From positions 744,001 through 808,000 of the forward strand of contig NZ_SLYW01000001.1 in NCBI RefSeq assembly GCF_004343585.1: 64,000 bases of DNA. The letters run 5' to 3'. Positions 7,771-16,762 of this stretch are shown piece by piece (position 1 is the first letter of the stretch; each line of letters starts with the position of its first letter). A model generated the notes under the pieces. That model was not told where the DNA came from. It saw only the letters and a list, made by a program, of their open reading frames with translations, and did not search any database. Source of the DNA: Neorhizobium sp. JUb45. GTDB taxonomy: Bacteria > Pseudomonadota > Alphaproteobacteria > Rhizobiales > Rhizobiaceae. The translations under genes were made by a program, and so were the position numbers.

Positions 7771-9351
7771 TTATTCTTTGATCGAGAGCCAGCGCGTGCG
7801 GTGTGTATCCTGCACGTTGTCTTCGAAACCCGAGATTTTCGGAGAAACCACGTTTTTGGAAACGTAGTAGTAGATCGGCAGCGCGGCTGAATCGTCGAGT
7901 GCGATCTGTTCGGCCTGCTTGAAGAGCTCTGCGCGCTTCTTCAGATCCTTGTTGGCATTGCCATCGCGGATCAGCTTGTCGTATTCGGCGTTTGTCCAGC
8001 GACCATAGTTGTTCGGAACGCCGGTCATCAGCAGGTTGAGAAAATTGTCCGGGTCGTTGTAGTCGGCGAGCCAGCCTGCGCGACCGACCTGCACGTCACC
8101 ACGCTGCAGCTGGTCGTAATGCACCTTGGTTTCGGCATTGACGAGCTGAACGTTGACGCCGAGCGGCTTCCACATGGCGGCGATCGCAACAGCGATGCGC
8201 TTGTGGTTGTCGTTGGTGTTGTACTTCAGTTCCAGCGACAGCGGCTTGTCCGGGCCGAAACCTGCTTCGGTCAAAAGCTTCTTGGCTTCCTCGACCTTCT
8301 GCTTGTAGGGCTCGTCCTTCCACGAAACGTAAGCCGGCTCGCCATAGTTGGCAGTGCCCGGCGGAACCCAGGAATAGGCCGGCAGTTCGCCGGTGCCCAG
8401 AATCTGCGGGCCGATCACTTCGCGGTTGATCGCCATGGAGAGCGCCTGACGGACGCGCTTGTCGGCGGTCGGGCCTTTCTGCGAGTTGATGACGTAATAA
8501 TAGAGACCGGAGAACGGGGCGACATGCGCCTGGCCCGGCAGGTTCTTCTTCATCCACTCGTACTGGTCGGTCGGGAAGTCGGTGAGGATGTCGAATTCAC
8601 CGGCGCGGTAACGCTTCAGTGCGGCTTCCTGATCTTCCAGAACGAAGAACTTTGCGCCGTCGATCTTGATGTCGGCTGCGCCGTAATACTGGTCGTTCTT
8701 GGTGGTGGTGACGTGGGAACCCGGAACCCATTCGACCGGCTTGTATGGGCCGTTGGTGACGATCGTGCCGATCTTCACCCAGTCTGCGCCCTTGGCTTCC
8801 ACGACGTGCTTGGGCAGCGGATAGGCCGTGTAATGCATCAGGGCGTTGATGAAATAGGGAGTGGGGTTTTCAAGGGTGATTTCGAGCGTCTTGTCGTCGA
8901 TCGCCTTCACGCCGAGTTGGCTGGCATCGGCGATTTCGCCCTTGTTGATCTTTTCAGCGTTCTTGATCGTGTATTGCAGGTAGGCGTAGTCGGCAGCGGC
9001 CTTCGGGTCCATCAGGCGCTGGAAGGCGAAAACGAAGTCGCCGGCGGTGACCGGCTTGCCGTCGGACCACTTGATGCCGTCGCGCAGCTTGAAAGTGTAG
9101 ACGAGGCCGTCGTCGGAGATGGTCCAGCTTTCGGCCTGACCCGGGATCGGGTTGACCTTGGCATCTTCGGTCACGAGGCCTTCAAAGATGTCGCCGGCGA
9201 TGCGGTTTTCCCAGTCACCGGACAATTTCTGTGGATCGAGCGACTGCGGATCGCCGCCATTGTGGATATTGATCGTCGCTGCCTGGGCGGAACAGGCCAG
9301 CAATGCGCCAAACATTGCCGTCGCCAAAAACTTCTTGCTGAAGTGATACAT
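7771..9351 (-). CDS. oppA: Oligopeptide ABC transporter substrate-binding protein OppA
   Basis: A 526-residue periplasmic binding protein of the SBP_bac_5 family. It has a Sec signal peptide (MYHFSKKFLATAMFGALLAC... to AQA-AT). The mature part starts with INIHNGGDPQSLDPQKLSGD, the standard opening of peptide-binding proteins, and continues with the family sequence EIAESWTISDDG-like region (AESWTISDDGLVYTFKLRDG). It delivers peptides to OppBC. The start follows a purine-rich GGTGGGGG ribosome site. First gene of the oppABCDF operon; the promoter lies in the 285-base region shared with the divergent alpha-glucosidase gene. Confidence 0.92.
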   Translation of the reverse strand: MYHFSKKFLATAMFGALLACSAQAATINIHNGGDPQSLDPQKLSGDWENRIAGDIFEGLVTEDAKVNPIPGQAESWTISDDGLVYTFKLRDGIKWSDGKPVTAGDFVFAFQRLMDPKAAADYAYLQYTIKNAEKINKGEIADASQLGVKAIDDKTLEITLENPTPYFINALMHYTAYPLPKHVVEAKGADWVKIGTIVTNGPYKPVEWVPGSHVTTTKNDQYYGAADIKIDGAKFFVLEDQEAALKRYRAGEFDILTDFPTDQYEWMKKNLPGQAHVAPFSGLYYYVINSQKGPTADKRVRQALSMAINREVIGPQILGTGELPAYSWVPPGTANYGEPAYVSWKDEPYKQKVEEAKKLLTEAGFGPDKPLSLELKYNTNDNHKRIAVAIAAMWKPLGVNVQLVNAETKVHYDQLQRGDVQVGRAGWLADYNDPDNFLNLLMTGVPNNYGRWTNAEYDKLIRDGNANKDLKKRAELFKQAEQIALDDSAALPIYYYVSKNVVSPKISGFEDNVQDTHRTRWLSIKE

Positions 9352-9456
9352 GGGAAACCCCCACCTTTCTAAGGCTTCTAAGCCTCTTTTTCATTCATGT
9401 TCCCGTTTTCCGACATGCGGAAAGGCGGCAGACTAGTGCCGCAATTGGGACATTGT

Positions 9457-9479
9457 AACCCCCCGAATTTTTGGGGGTT
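9457..9479. promoter_or_regulatory. Palindrome in the oppA/alpha-glucosidase intergenic region
   Basis: AACCCCC...GGGGGTT with a 9-base A/T-rich centre lies between the divergent starts of oppA and the alpha-glucosidase gene. It could be an operator or a hairpin in a leader. Nothing else in 9352-9636 is recognisable. Confidence 0.35.
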
Positions 9480-9636
9480 GTGCGTCACCAACTATGAGCA
9501 TGTCATCGAGATTGCACCTATCGCGATCAAAATACCGTTCAAAACTCTGTTACGAACGGTCTGGCTGCTCTCGGTTGCCTTTTGTCTCACGGGGCTTAGT
9601 TTGGCAGGAACCGAACTCTACGAGAGGTATATGCTT

Positions 9637-11280
9637 ATGATTTCGCAGGCAGGAATCCGATCCGATTGGTGGCGCGGGGCCGTGATCTATCAGGTCTATC
9701 CGCGCTCCTTCCAGGACACCACGGGTGACGGGCTGGGCGACATCAAGGGCATTACCGGAAGGCTGGGGCATATTGCCTCGCTCGGCGTCGACGCCATCTG
9801 GCTGTCCCCGTTTTTCACTTCGCCGATGGCCGACATGGGCTATGACGTTTCGGACTATTGCAATGTCGATCCGATGTTCGGCACGCTTGCCGATTTCGAC
9901 GAGATGATGACGGAGGCGCATCGGCTCGGCCTGAAGGTCATTATCGATCAGGTGATTTCCCACACATCCGACCAGCACCCGTGGTTCATCGAAAGCCGGT
10001 CGAGCCGCACCAATGCGAAGGCCGACTGGTTCGTCTGGGCCGATCCCAAGCCGGACGGCACGGCGCCGACCAACTGGCTCTCCATCTTCGGCGGGCCGGG
10101 CTGGGAATGGGATGGCGTGCGCAAGCAATATTACATGCACAACTTTCTCATCTCGCAGCCGGATCTCAATTTTCACAATCCGGATGTGCAGGATGCCATG
10201 CTGGACACGGTCAAATTCTGGCTCGACCGCGGCGTCGACGGCTTTCGCCTCGACACCGTGAACTATTATTTCCACGACAAACAGCTGCGCAACAATCCGC
10301 CGATGGTCTATGACACAGACGGCGCCGGGATGGAGACCGACACCAATCCCTATTCGATGCAGAACCACCTCTATGACAAGACGCAGCCGGAAAACATTGA
10401 TTTCCTAAAGCGTTTTCGCGCGCTGCTGGACAGTTACGAGGGCAGGGCGAGTGTCGGTGAGGTGGGCGACGGGCCGCGTTCGCTGAACACGCTGGCGCTC
10501 TACACGACCGGCAATGACAAGCTGCACATGTGCTACACGTTCGACCTGCTGGGACCGGCGTTTTCGGCAAGTTATATCCGCAAGGTTATGCAGACGGTGC
10601 TCGACACGGTGGTCAACGGCTGGGTCTGCTGGGCGTTTTCCAACCACGATGTTATCCGTCACGTCACCCGTTTTATCGAGACACCGGAGGAGCAGGACCG
10701 CGTTGCAAAGATTTCCGCGACGCTGATTGCCACGCTGCGCGGTTCGATCTGCCTTTATCAGGGCGAGGAACTGGGCCTGACGGAAGCCGAACTTTCCTTC
10801 GAGGATCTGCGCGACCCCTATGGCATCCGCTTCTGGCCGGCCTTCAAGGGCCGCGACGGATGCCGCACGCCGATGGTGTGGGACAGCGCCAAGCCGCATG
10901 CGGGCTTCACCGATGGCAGCAAGACATGGCTGCCGGTGCCAGCCGAACATGCCGTGCGCGCCGTCGATGCGCAGGAAAAACTGGCGGTTTCGGTGCTGGC
11001 GCATTACCGCGCGACGATCGCTTTCCGCAAATCGCATGCGGCGCTGATCGACGGCGACATGACGTTTATCGAGACCAATCAGGATCTGCTGGCCTTCGAG
11101 CGTGAGAAGGGCGGCGAAAAGCTGCTGTTCGTCTACAATCTCACCCGCGAGCCGCAGAATTTTACGCTGCCGAAGCGGTTGGCGGGTGTAATGCCGGTCA
11201 ACCTGCCGGGCTTCGTGTCGACGCTTGAGGGCGGTGTCGTCAAGCTCGATGCCATCGATGTGTTTTGCGCGCGGGTGTGA
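9637..11280 (+). CDS. Alpha-glucosidase, glycoside hydrolase family 13
   Basis: A 547-residue cytoplasmic GH13 enzyme that hydrolyses alpha-glucosidic bonds of small oligosaccharides. The N-terminus has WWRGAVIYQVYPRSFQD, the oligo-1,6-glucosidase/alpha-glucosidase signature. The catalytic nucleophile Asp is in GVDGFRLDTVN, the acid/base Glu in ASVGEVGD and the third carboxylate in AFSNHDVIRH. The C-terminal beta domain follows. ATG at 9637 was preferred because GAGAGG lies 9 bases upstream; ATG at 9631 is also possible. Sinorhizobium AglA is the likely closest type, but no alpha-glucoside transport genes lie next to it here. It converges with the AraC regulator gene, with only 9 bases between the stops. 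Confidence 0.9.
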   Translation: MISQAGIRSDWWRGAVIYQVYPRSFQDTTGDGLGDIKGITGRLGHIASLGVDAIWLSPFFTSPMADMGYDVSDYCNVDPMFGTLADFDEMMTEAHRLGLKVIIDQVISHTSDQHPWFIESRSSRTNAKADWFVWADPKPDGTAPTNWLSIFGGPGWEWDGVRKQYYMHNFLISQPDLNFHNPDVQDAMLDTVKFWLDRGVDGFRLDTVNYYFHDKQLRNNPPMVYDTDGAGMETDTNPYSMQNHLYDKTQPENIDFLKRFRALLDSYEGRASVGEVGDGPRSLNTLALYTTGNDKLHMCYTFDLLGPAFSASYIRKVMQTVLDTVVNGWVCWAFSNHDVIRHVTRFIETPEEQDRVAKISATLIATLRGSICLYQGEELGLTEAELSFEDLRDPYGIRFWPAFKGRDGCRTPMVWDSAKPHAGFTDGSKTWLPVPAEHAVRAVDAQEKLAVSVLAHYRATIAFRKSHAALIDGDMTFIETNQDLLAFEREKGGEKLLFVYNLTREPQNFTLPKRLAGVMPVNLPGFVSTLEGGVVKLDAIDVFCARV

Positions 11281-11289
11281 GCTTTTGGC

Positions 11290-12198
11290 TCATGCTTCGG
11301 CGTAACTGTTCGGCTCACCCCGTACCCGCGAAATATCGCGGATTGGCGGGGCGCCGAACAGGCGGCGATATTCGCGGCTGAACTGCGAGGGGCTGTCGTA
11401 GCCGACCCGGTGCGCTGCGGTGGCGGCGTCCAGTGCTTCGGCCAATATCATCCGGCGGGCTTCCTGCAGGCGCAGCTGTTTCTGGTATTGCAGCGGGCTC
11501 ATGGCCGTCACTTCGCGAAAATGTTCGTGCAGCGAAGATGAACTCATGTTGGCTTCGCTGGCGACGCGATCGATGGAAAACGGTTTTGCGTAATTGTCGC
11601 GGATCCAGGAAATCGCGCGGTTGACCTGCTGCAGGCGGCTTTCCGGCATCAGCATGTGGCGCACCTTGTGGGCCTGTTCGCCGCGCATCAGCCGGTAGAG
11701 CAATTCGCGTTCGGCCAGCGGTGCGAGGAAATCGATATCCTCCGGCGTGTCGAGCAGGTGGGTCAGGCGCAGAGCGGCATCGAGAAAACTCGGCGAGGCT
11801 TCGCTGACGCACAGGCCCTTGCCGCAGCGGGCCGAGGGCAGTTCGGTGGCCGGGCGCGGCATTTCCATCAGCATCGAGCCAAGCGCCGCCATGTCGAGCG
11901 CCAGAAGCAGCGACATATAGGGCTTTTCCGGGCTGGCCTCGACGATGCGGTTGATGACCGGCAGTTCGACCGAGACCACGAGATGGCGGCCGGCGCCGTA
12001 TTCATAGGTGTGGTCGGCAAGCGTCACATGTTTGGTGCCCTGCACGACGATGCAGAGCGACGGCTGGGTGACGCCGCGCACCGGTTCGGTGGGGTTGGAC
12101 ATGCGGATCAGCGACAGATTGGGAATTTTTGTCGGATGAACGCCGTCGCAATCGGTGTGTTGTGCAATTTTTGTGACAAGTGTTGCGAGGTGATCCAT
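11290..12198 (-). CDS. AraC-family transcriptional regulator
   Basis: A 302-residue DNA-binding regulator. Residues 1-190 are an AraC-type N-terminal domain of the PF06719 kind (SLCIVVQGTKHVTLADHTYEYG), a small-molecule sensing beta domain. The C-terminal 100 residues contain two helix-turn-helix motifs, with FSIDRVASEANMSSSSLHEHF and SPLQYQKQLRLQEARRM, and the closing GYDSPSQFSREYRRLFG. The start at MDHLAT was chosen because GGAG precedes it by about 9 bases; the longer frame upstream would start at MAVFNIRPG. Ligand and targets are unknown. It is convergent with the alpha-glucosidase gene, so regulation of that gene is only a possibility. Confidence 0.88.
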   Translation of the reverse strand: MDHLATLVTKIAQHTDCDGVHPTKIPNLSLIRMSNPTEPVRGVTQPSLCIVVQGTKHVTLADHTYEYGAGRHLVVSVELPVINRIVEASPEKPYMSLLLALDMAALGSMLMEMPRPATELPSARCGKGLCVSEASPSFLDAALRLTHLLDTPEDIDFLAPLAERELLYRLMRGEQAHKVRHMLMPESRLQQVNRAISWIRDNYAKPFSIDRVASEANMSSSSLHEHFREVTAMSPLQYQKQLRLQEARRMILAEALDAATAAHRVGYDSPSQFSREYRRLFGAPPIRDISRVRGEPNSYAEA

Positions 12199-12430
12199 CA
12201 CGTCTTCTCCAGGCCGTATGTTGAAAACGGCCATTTTACAGCCGTATTCGATGATCCCTTCTACAATTGGAAATGGTTTTTTGCCAGAGGCCAAAACAGG
12301 CTTTCGTAGAATTGTGCAATCATCGCGGAGGTCTGGTCTACCGTGTTCGGCGGCGAAGGGCGCATATGGTGGCCATCGGATGGCGCAAGCCGGTGCCACC
12401 CATCACCACAAACCAACAGAGGAGACGGTC

Positions 12431-12553
12431 ATGACCGGATTGACACAGCTATTGCACACCGCTCGCCTGATGGTGGGCAATCTTGTCCGCTTCGTCGAGC
12501 GGCAGATCGCCGAACGGCGTGCCGCCAAGCCGCGCCGTTACTTGAACGGCTGA
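12431..12553 (+). CDS. Small basic protein, 40 residues
   Basis: A 40-residue ORF beginning MTGLTQLLHTARLMVG and ending in a basic tail (RRAAKPRRYLNG). It has a strong GAGGAGA ribosome binding site and is followed by a strong terminator, which supports real expression. One amphipathic helix (about residues 4-30) is likely. I do not recognise the family; it resembles small DUF1127-like rhizobial proteins only in size and charge. It is divergent from the AraC gene. Expression depends on an unidentified promoter in 12199-12430. Confidence 0.6.
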   Translation: MTGLTQLLHTARLMVGNLVRFVERQIAERRAAKPRRYLNG

Positions 12554-12578
12554 TCTGTATATCGGTGCACCCAACGGA

Positions 12579-12606
12579 AAAGGCCCGCGATCGCTCGCGG
12601 GCCTTT
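12579..12606. terminator. Bidirectional terminator
   Basis: AAAGGCCCGCGA, a TCGC loop, then TCGCGGGCCTTT: a 12-bp perfect stem with A and T runs at its ends. It lies between the convergent 40-residue ORF and the carboxyspermidine dehydrogenase gene and can serve both. Confidence 0.88.
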
Positions 12607-12638
12607 CGTCATTTCAGCATTCAGGCAGTGCCCGCATC

Positions 12639-13880
12639 TCAATCGAAATGCAGCTCGCGCTCGCCCTGTTCGTCGCGGATGCAGGTCTGCAGGCCGATCT
12701 TGTTCAGAATGTTGAGGAACGGGCGGGGTGCCAGCTCTTCGACGTTGGCCATCTTCTTGACGTCCCATTCGCCGGTGGCGACCAGCATCGCTGCCGCGAC
12801 AGGCGGAACGCCTGCCGTGTAGGAGATGCCCTGGCTGCCGACTTCGTTGAAGGCTTCCTTGTGGTCGGCGACGTTGTAGATGAACACCGTGCGTTCCTTG
12901 CCGTCCTTCGTGCCCTTGACGAAGTCACCGATGCAGGTCTTGCCTTCATATTCCGGCGCCAGCGACGAAGGGTCGGGCAGGCAGGCCTTTACGACCTTGA
13001 GCGGCACGACTTCCGAGCCGTCAGCGAGTTTTACGGGCTGTTCGGACAGAAGGCCGATGTTTTTGAGGACGGTGAAGACGTTGATGTAGTGATCACCAAA
13101 GCCCATCCAGAAGCGCACGTCGGCGCCGTCCATGTTCTTGGCCAGCGAATGCACTTCGTCATGGCCGCAGAGATAGGCGCGGCGGGTGCCGACGACCGGC
13201 AGGTCGTAGTCCTTGCCGATTTCGAACATCTTGTTGACGTTCCATTCGCCGCCCTGCCACGAATAGACAACACCGGTGAACTCGCGGAAGTTGATTTCCG
13301 GGTCAAAATTGGTGGCGAAATATTTGCCATGGCTGCCGGCATTGATGTCGACGATATCGACGTCCGTGACGGTATCGAGATATTCGTCCTTGGCCAGACG
13401 CGCATAGGCGTTGACGACGCCCGGATCAAAACCGGCGCCGAGGATGGCGGTGATGCCCTTTTCCTCGCATTCTGCAGCGCGCTTCCACTCGTAGTTACCG
13501 TACCACGGCGGCGTTTCGCAGATCTTGTTCGGCTCTTCGTGGATGGCGGTGTCGATATAGGCGACGCCGGTATCCATGCAGGCGCGCAGCACCGACATGT
13601 TCAAGAAAGCGGTGCCGACATTGATAACGATCTGGCTGCCGGTCTTTACGATCAGGGCCTTGGTGGCTTCGATGTCCAGCGCGTCGAGCGCGTGACCTTC
13701 GAGCACGCCTTCCTGCTTCATCGCCTTCTTCTCGTGGACCGAGGCGATGATGGCGTCGCATTTCGACTTGGTGCGCGATGCGATATTTATATCACCGAGG
13801 ACATCGTTGTTCTGCGCACACTTGTGGGCAACGACCTGTGCGACGCCGCCGGCGCCGATGATGAGCACGTTCTTTTTCAT
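12639..13880 (-). CDS. Carboxy(nor)spermidine dehydrogenase, saccharopine dehydrogenase family
   Basis: A 413-residue NAD(P)H-dependent dehydrogenase of the saccharopine dehydrogenase (LYS1) fold. The N-terminus MKKNVLIIGAGGVAQVVAHK is a Rossmann dinucleotide-binding motif, followed by ASRTKSKCD, which contacts cofactor. The enzyme joins aspartate semialdehyde to putrescine (or 1,3-diaminopropane), giving carboxyspermidine (or carboxynorspermidine) in the alternative polyamine route. The partner decarboxylase is directly upstream in the same direction, 67 bases away. This pair is known to supply spermidine in Agrobacterium. The start at MKKNV has AAGGAG 11 bases upstream; the longer upstream frame would run into the neighbouring gene. 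A lysine-pathway role is unlikely because of the neighbour. Confidence 0.88.
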   Translation of the reverse strand: MKKNVLIIGAGGVAQVVAHKCAQNNDVLGDINIASRTKSKCDAIIASVHEKKAMKQEGVLEGHALDALDIEATKALIVKTGSQIVINVGTAFLNMSVLRACMDTGVAYIDTAIHEEPNKICETPPWYGNYEWKRAAECEEKGITAILGAGFDPGVVNAYARLAKDEYLDTVTDVDIVDINAGSHGKYFATNFDPEINFREFTGVVYSWQGGEWNVNKMFEIGKDYDLPVVGTRRAYLCGHDEVHSLAKNMDGADVRFWMGFGDHYINVFTVLKNIGLLSEQPVKLADGSEVVPLKVVKACLPDPSSLAPEYEGKTCIGDFVKGTKDGKERTVFIYNVADHKEAFNEVGSQGISYTAGVPPVAAAMLVATGEWDVKKMANVEELAPRPFLNILNKIGLQTCIRDEQGERELHFD

Positions 13881-13947
13881 TCTGGGGACCACTCCTTGCG
13901 TCCAATCGTCAGAAAGTCTTGTCCTGTGGGCCTTTGGCCCTTTCTGA

Positions 13948-15045
13948 TCAGGAAAGGCTCTGTTCGTAGTCCGTGTAGTCAAACTCACGGACCGTCCTGA
14001 GGCTGCCATCCAGTTCCCGAATGGCGATTGCCGGCATTTTCACGCCGTTAAACCAGTTTTTCTTGACCATCGTGTAGCCGGCAGCATCCTGGAACGAGAT
14101 GCGGTCGCCGACCTTTACCTCTTCGGGGAAGTCGAATTCCCCAAAAATGTCTCCGGCAAGGCATGACTTGCCGCAGACCATCGCACGATGGGGTCCCTGG
14201 TTCGGGTGAACCTTGGCATTCTCACGATAGATCAGGAGATCCAGCATGTGTGCTTCGATGGAACTATCCACCACGACAAGGTTCTTGCCGTTGTAAAGGG
14301 TGTCGAGGACGGTGGTTTCCAGCGTCGTCGATCTGGTGATCGAGGCTTCGCCCGGCTCGAGATAGACCTGCACGCCATATTCGCCGGAGAAGCGCTTCAA
14401 GCGCTCGGCAAACTGGTCGACCGGGTAATCATCGCCGGTGAAATGGATGCCGCCGCCAAGCGAAACCCATTCGGCCTTCTTCAGCAGCGGCGCGAATTTT
14501 TCTTCGATGTCGCCCAGCATGCGGTCGAACAGGGCAAAATCCTTGTTCTCGCAGTTGTTGTGGATCATGAAGCCGGTGATCATGTCCATGACCGGCTCGA
14601 CCTGTTTCAGATCCCATTCGCCCAGCCGCGAGAAGGGGCGGGCTGGGTCTGCCAGATCGAAGCTCGACGACGAGACGCCGGGGTTGAGGCGCAGGCCGCG
14701 GGTGATACCGGAAGACTGGCCTTCGAAACGCTGCAGCTGGCCGATCGAGTTGAAGATGATCTTGTCGGCGTGCGACACGACCTCGTCGATCTCGTAATCG
14801 GCATAAGCCACGGAATAGGCGTGGGTTTCCTTGCCGAAACGTTCGTGGCCGAGACGGACTTCATTCAGCGAGGACGAGGTGGTGCCGTCCATGTAATCGC
14901 GCATGAAATCGAAGACGGACCATGTGGCGAAACATTTCAGTGCCAGCAATGCCTTGGCGCCCGACTTCTCACGCACAGCGGCAATCCGTTCCATGTTCTG
15001 GAGCAGTTTGGACTTGTCGATGAGGTAGTAAGGTGTCTGCAGCAT
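13948..15045 (-). CDS. nspC: Carboxy(nor)spermidine decarboxylase
   Basis: A 365-residue PLP-dependent decarboxylase of the alanine racemase-like fold III group. The PLP lysine is in ALLALKCFATWSVFDFM (about residue 37), the usual position for NspC. The second-half catalytic region contains the substrate segment VVVDSSIEAHMLD and GKSCLAGDIFGEFDFP, with the catalytic cysteine in SCLAGD. It removes the carboxyl group from carboxyspermidine to give spermidine. It is the promoter-proximal gene of the two-gene operon. Diaminopimelate and arginine/ornithine decarboxylases share the fold, but size and CLAGD motif favour NspC. The symbol follows the Vibrio name. Confidence 0.88.
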   Translation of the reverse strand: MLQTPYYLIDKSKLLQNMERIAAVREKSGAKALLALKCFATWSVFDFMRDYMDGTTSSSLNEVRLGHERFGKETHAYSVAYADYEIDEVVSHADKIIFNSIGQLQRFEGQSSGITRGLRLNPGVSSSSFDLADPARPFSRLGEWDLKQVEPVMDMITGFMIHNNCENKDFALFDRMLGDIEEKFAPLLKKAEWVSLGGGIHFTGDDYPVDQFAERLKRFSGEYGVQVYLEPGEASITRSTTLETTVLDTLYNGKNLVVVDSSIEAHMLDLLIYRENAKVHPNQGPHRAMVCGKSCLAGDIFGEFDFPEEVKVGDRISFQDAAGYTMVKKNWFNGVKMPAIAIRELDGSLRTVREFDYTDYEQSLS

Positions 15046-15153
15046 TTTTGTCGGGTGGCCTTCTTACGGTTATTCTAAAACGTAAGGGGGCCTATTGCCT
15101 GACGCAGATGACATCTTCAAGACCCAACACGCGATTGTTTGCCCGAAAAGGTA

Positions 15154-15408
15154 CTAGTTCACGAGCTTGTCGTAATCGGCGTGGGATCCGATCCAGAACC
15201 AGATGACGTTGTCACCCTCCTTGATGGCGAGTGCGCGCCAGGATTTCCCCACGCGGGCGGACCAGAATTTGCCCAGCGATTTGAAATGCAGCGACGGGTG
15301 CTTCGGGTCAGTTTTCAGCAGTTCGAAATTCGCGTCGGCGAGGTTTTGCACCTGTCGCGGCAGCCGGTGGTAGGTGTCCCAAAATCCGGCCGTCGCGTGA
15401 TGGTTCAC
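15154..15408 (-). CDS. RelE/HigB-like toxin of a toxin-antitoxin pair
   Basis: An 84-residue RelE-superfamily-like protein. The conserved features are the [13 protein letters not shown] helix, the [17 protein letters not shown] strand pair and [20 protein letters not shown], which matches the core beta-sheet of mRNA-interferase toxins. The start is a GTG (15408), overlapping the antitoxin stop in a GTGA tetranucleotide, which implies translational coupling. Such toxins cleave ribosome-bound mRNA; whether this one is active cannot be judged. Its partner is the 66-residue gene just upstream. Confidence 0.75.
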   Translation of the reverse strand: MNHHATAGFWDTYHRLPRQVQNLADANFELLKTDPKHPSLHFKSLGKFWSARVGKSWRALAIKEGDNVIWFWIGSHADYDKLVN

Positions 15409-15605
15409 AGAGGCCGTGTCCTTCCGGCCCGAAATTCGGCAAGGGCGCCCTCGGCGAGCCTATCGAGCTTTCCGCCCGCGCTGTCGTTTTCGATCCGTCT
15501 ATCCCATTGAGCGGCCTGAAAGGCCTCAAACCAGGCGGAAAAGGCTTCCAGCTCCTCGCTGTTCAGTTCGGATACGGATTTTTCGATCTGTTCGAGCTTG
15601 GTCAT
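15405..15605 (-). CDS. Putative antitoxin of the RelE-like pair
   Basis: A 66-residue acidic protein beginning [20 protein letters not shown] and predicted to be mostly helical. It precedes the toxin and overlaps it by four bases, the usual order of type II toxin-antitoxin modules. I see no obvious DNA-binding motif, so autoregulation is unproven. The function is inferred from position and size. Confidence 0.7.
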   Translation of the reverse strand: MTKLEQIEKSVSELNSEELEAFSAWFEAFQAAQWDRRIENDSAGGKLDRLAEGALAEFRAGRTRPL

Positions 15606-15794
15606 GTCGGAACTCTAAATCAGGCGGCTGTGGGCGATATAGCAGAATACCCAGTTCTGTTGAAGTTCAGCTTTTTATTGCGATTTGCAAAATTGACAGT
15701 TCATCATATCGTGGCGCCGCGCCGCCCACCGGAACTTCCTCAGGCGCATTCGAAAACGTCGCATGCATTTTGCCAGATCAACCGAGGGAAAATC

Positions 15795-16637
15795 ATGAGC
15801 AGCAATTTCATTACGACCAAGGACGGCACGCAGATTTTTTACAAGGACTGGGGCGCCAAGGATGCGCAGCCGGTCGTTTTCCATCATGGCTGGCCGCTTT
15901 CGGCCGATGACTGGGATGCGCAGATGCTGTTCTTTCTCCACGAAGGATTTCGTGTCATCGCGCATGACCGGCGTGGCCATGGCCGTTCCAGCCAGACCGA
16001 TACCGGCAATGAGATGGATACCTATGCCGCCGATGTCGCCGAGCTTGCCGCGCATCTGAACTTGAAAAACGCCATCCATGTCGGCCACTCCACCGGTGGC
16101 GGCGAGGTGACGCGTTATGTCGCCAAATTCGGCCAACCGCAGGGACGGGTTGCCAAGGCGGTGCTGATTGGTGCCGTGCCGCCGGTGATGGTGAAAAGCG
16201 ACAAGAACCCCGGCGGGCTGCCGCTGGAAGTGTTCGACGGGTTTCGCAAGGCGCAGGCCGCCAACCGGGCGCAGTTCTTTCTCGATATACCGACCGGGCC
16301 GTTCTACGGCTATAATCGGCCAGGGGCAGAGGTCTCCGAGGGCGTTATCCGCAACTGGTGGCGACAGGGCATGATGGGCGGCACCAAGGCCCATTACGAT
16401 TGCATCAAGGCGTTTTCCGAAACGGATTTCACCGAGGATCTGAAGGTGATCGATGTGCCGGTGCTGGTGATGCATGGCACGGACGACCAGATCGTGCCCT
16501 TCGAGGATTCAGCGCCGTTGTCCGTCAAGCTTCTGAAGAACGGCACGCTCAAGGTTTATGACGGCAAGCCGCATGGCGTGGCGACGACCGATCCCGATCT
16601 CGTCAATGCAGATTTGTTGGCGTTTTTCCGGGCGTAG
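15795..16637 (+). CDS. Alpha/beta hydrolase, non-haem chloroperoxidase-like
   Basis: A 280-residue alpha/beta-fold hydrolase. The nucleophile elbow GHSTGGGE (Ser at about residue 97), the acidic residue in [13 protein letters not shown] and the C-terminal PHGV histidine complete a Ser-Asp-His triad. The oxyanion region [12 protein letters not shown] is typical of the cofactor-free chloroperoxidase/esterase group, which mainly act as esterases with side perhydrolysis. It is likely cytoplasmic, since no signal peptide is present. ATG at 15795 follows GAGGGAAAATC. Transcribed alone. Confidence 0.87.
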   Translation: MSSNFITTKDGTQIFYKDWGAKDAQPVVFHHGWPLSADDWDAQMLFFLHEGFRVIAHDRRGHGRSSQTDTGNEMDTYAADVAELAAHLNLKNAIHVGHSTGGGEVTRYVAKFGQPQGRVAKAVLIGAVPPVMVKSDKNPGGLPLEVFDGFRKAQAANRAQFFLDIPTGPFYGYNRPGAEVSEGVIRNWWRQGMMGGTKAHYDCIKAFSETDFTEDLKVIDVPVLVMHGTDDQIVPFEDSAPLSVKLLKNGTLKVYDGKPHGVATTDPDLVNADLLAFFRA

Positions 16638-16649
16638 TTGCTTAGTGGT

Positions 16650-16737
16650 CGTCATGCTCGGGCCTTGTCCCGAGCATCTGCTGCGTTGGCGTTTTGGCAT
16701 GCGCGGTTGGATCCTCGGGACAGGCCCGAGGATGACG
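16650..16737. repeat. RIME-like paired palindromic repeat, copy 2
   Basis: Left palindrome GTCATGCTCGGGCCTTGTCC continuing to CGAGCATCTG; right palindrome ATCCTCGGGACAGGCCCGAG followed by GATGACG. Same organisation as copies at 3661 and 37499. It sits between the hydrolase and ade 3' ends (convergent genes), and can fold into two strong hairpins that may end both transcripts. Confidence 0.78.
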
Positions 16738-16762
16738 TCGAGAGAGGCTTTGTCGCCCCTGT

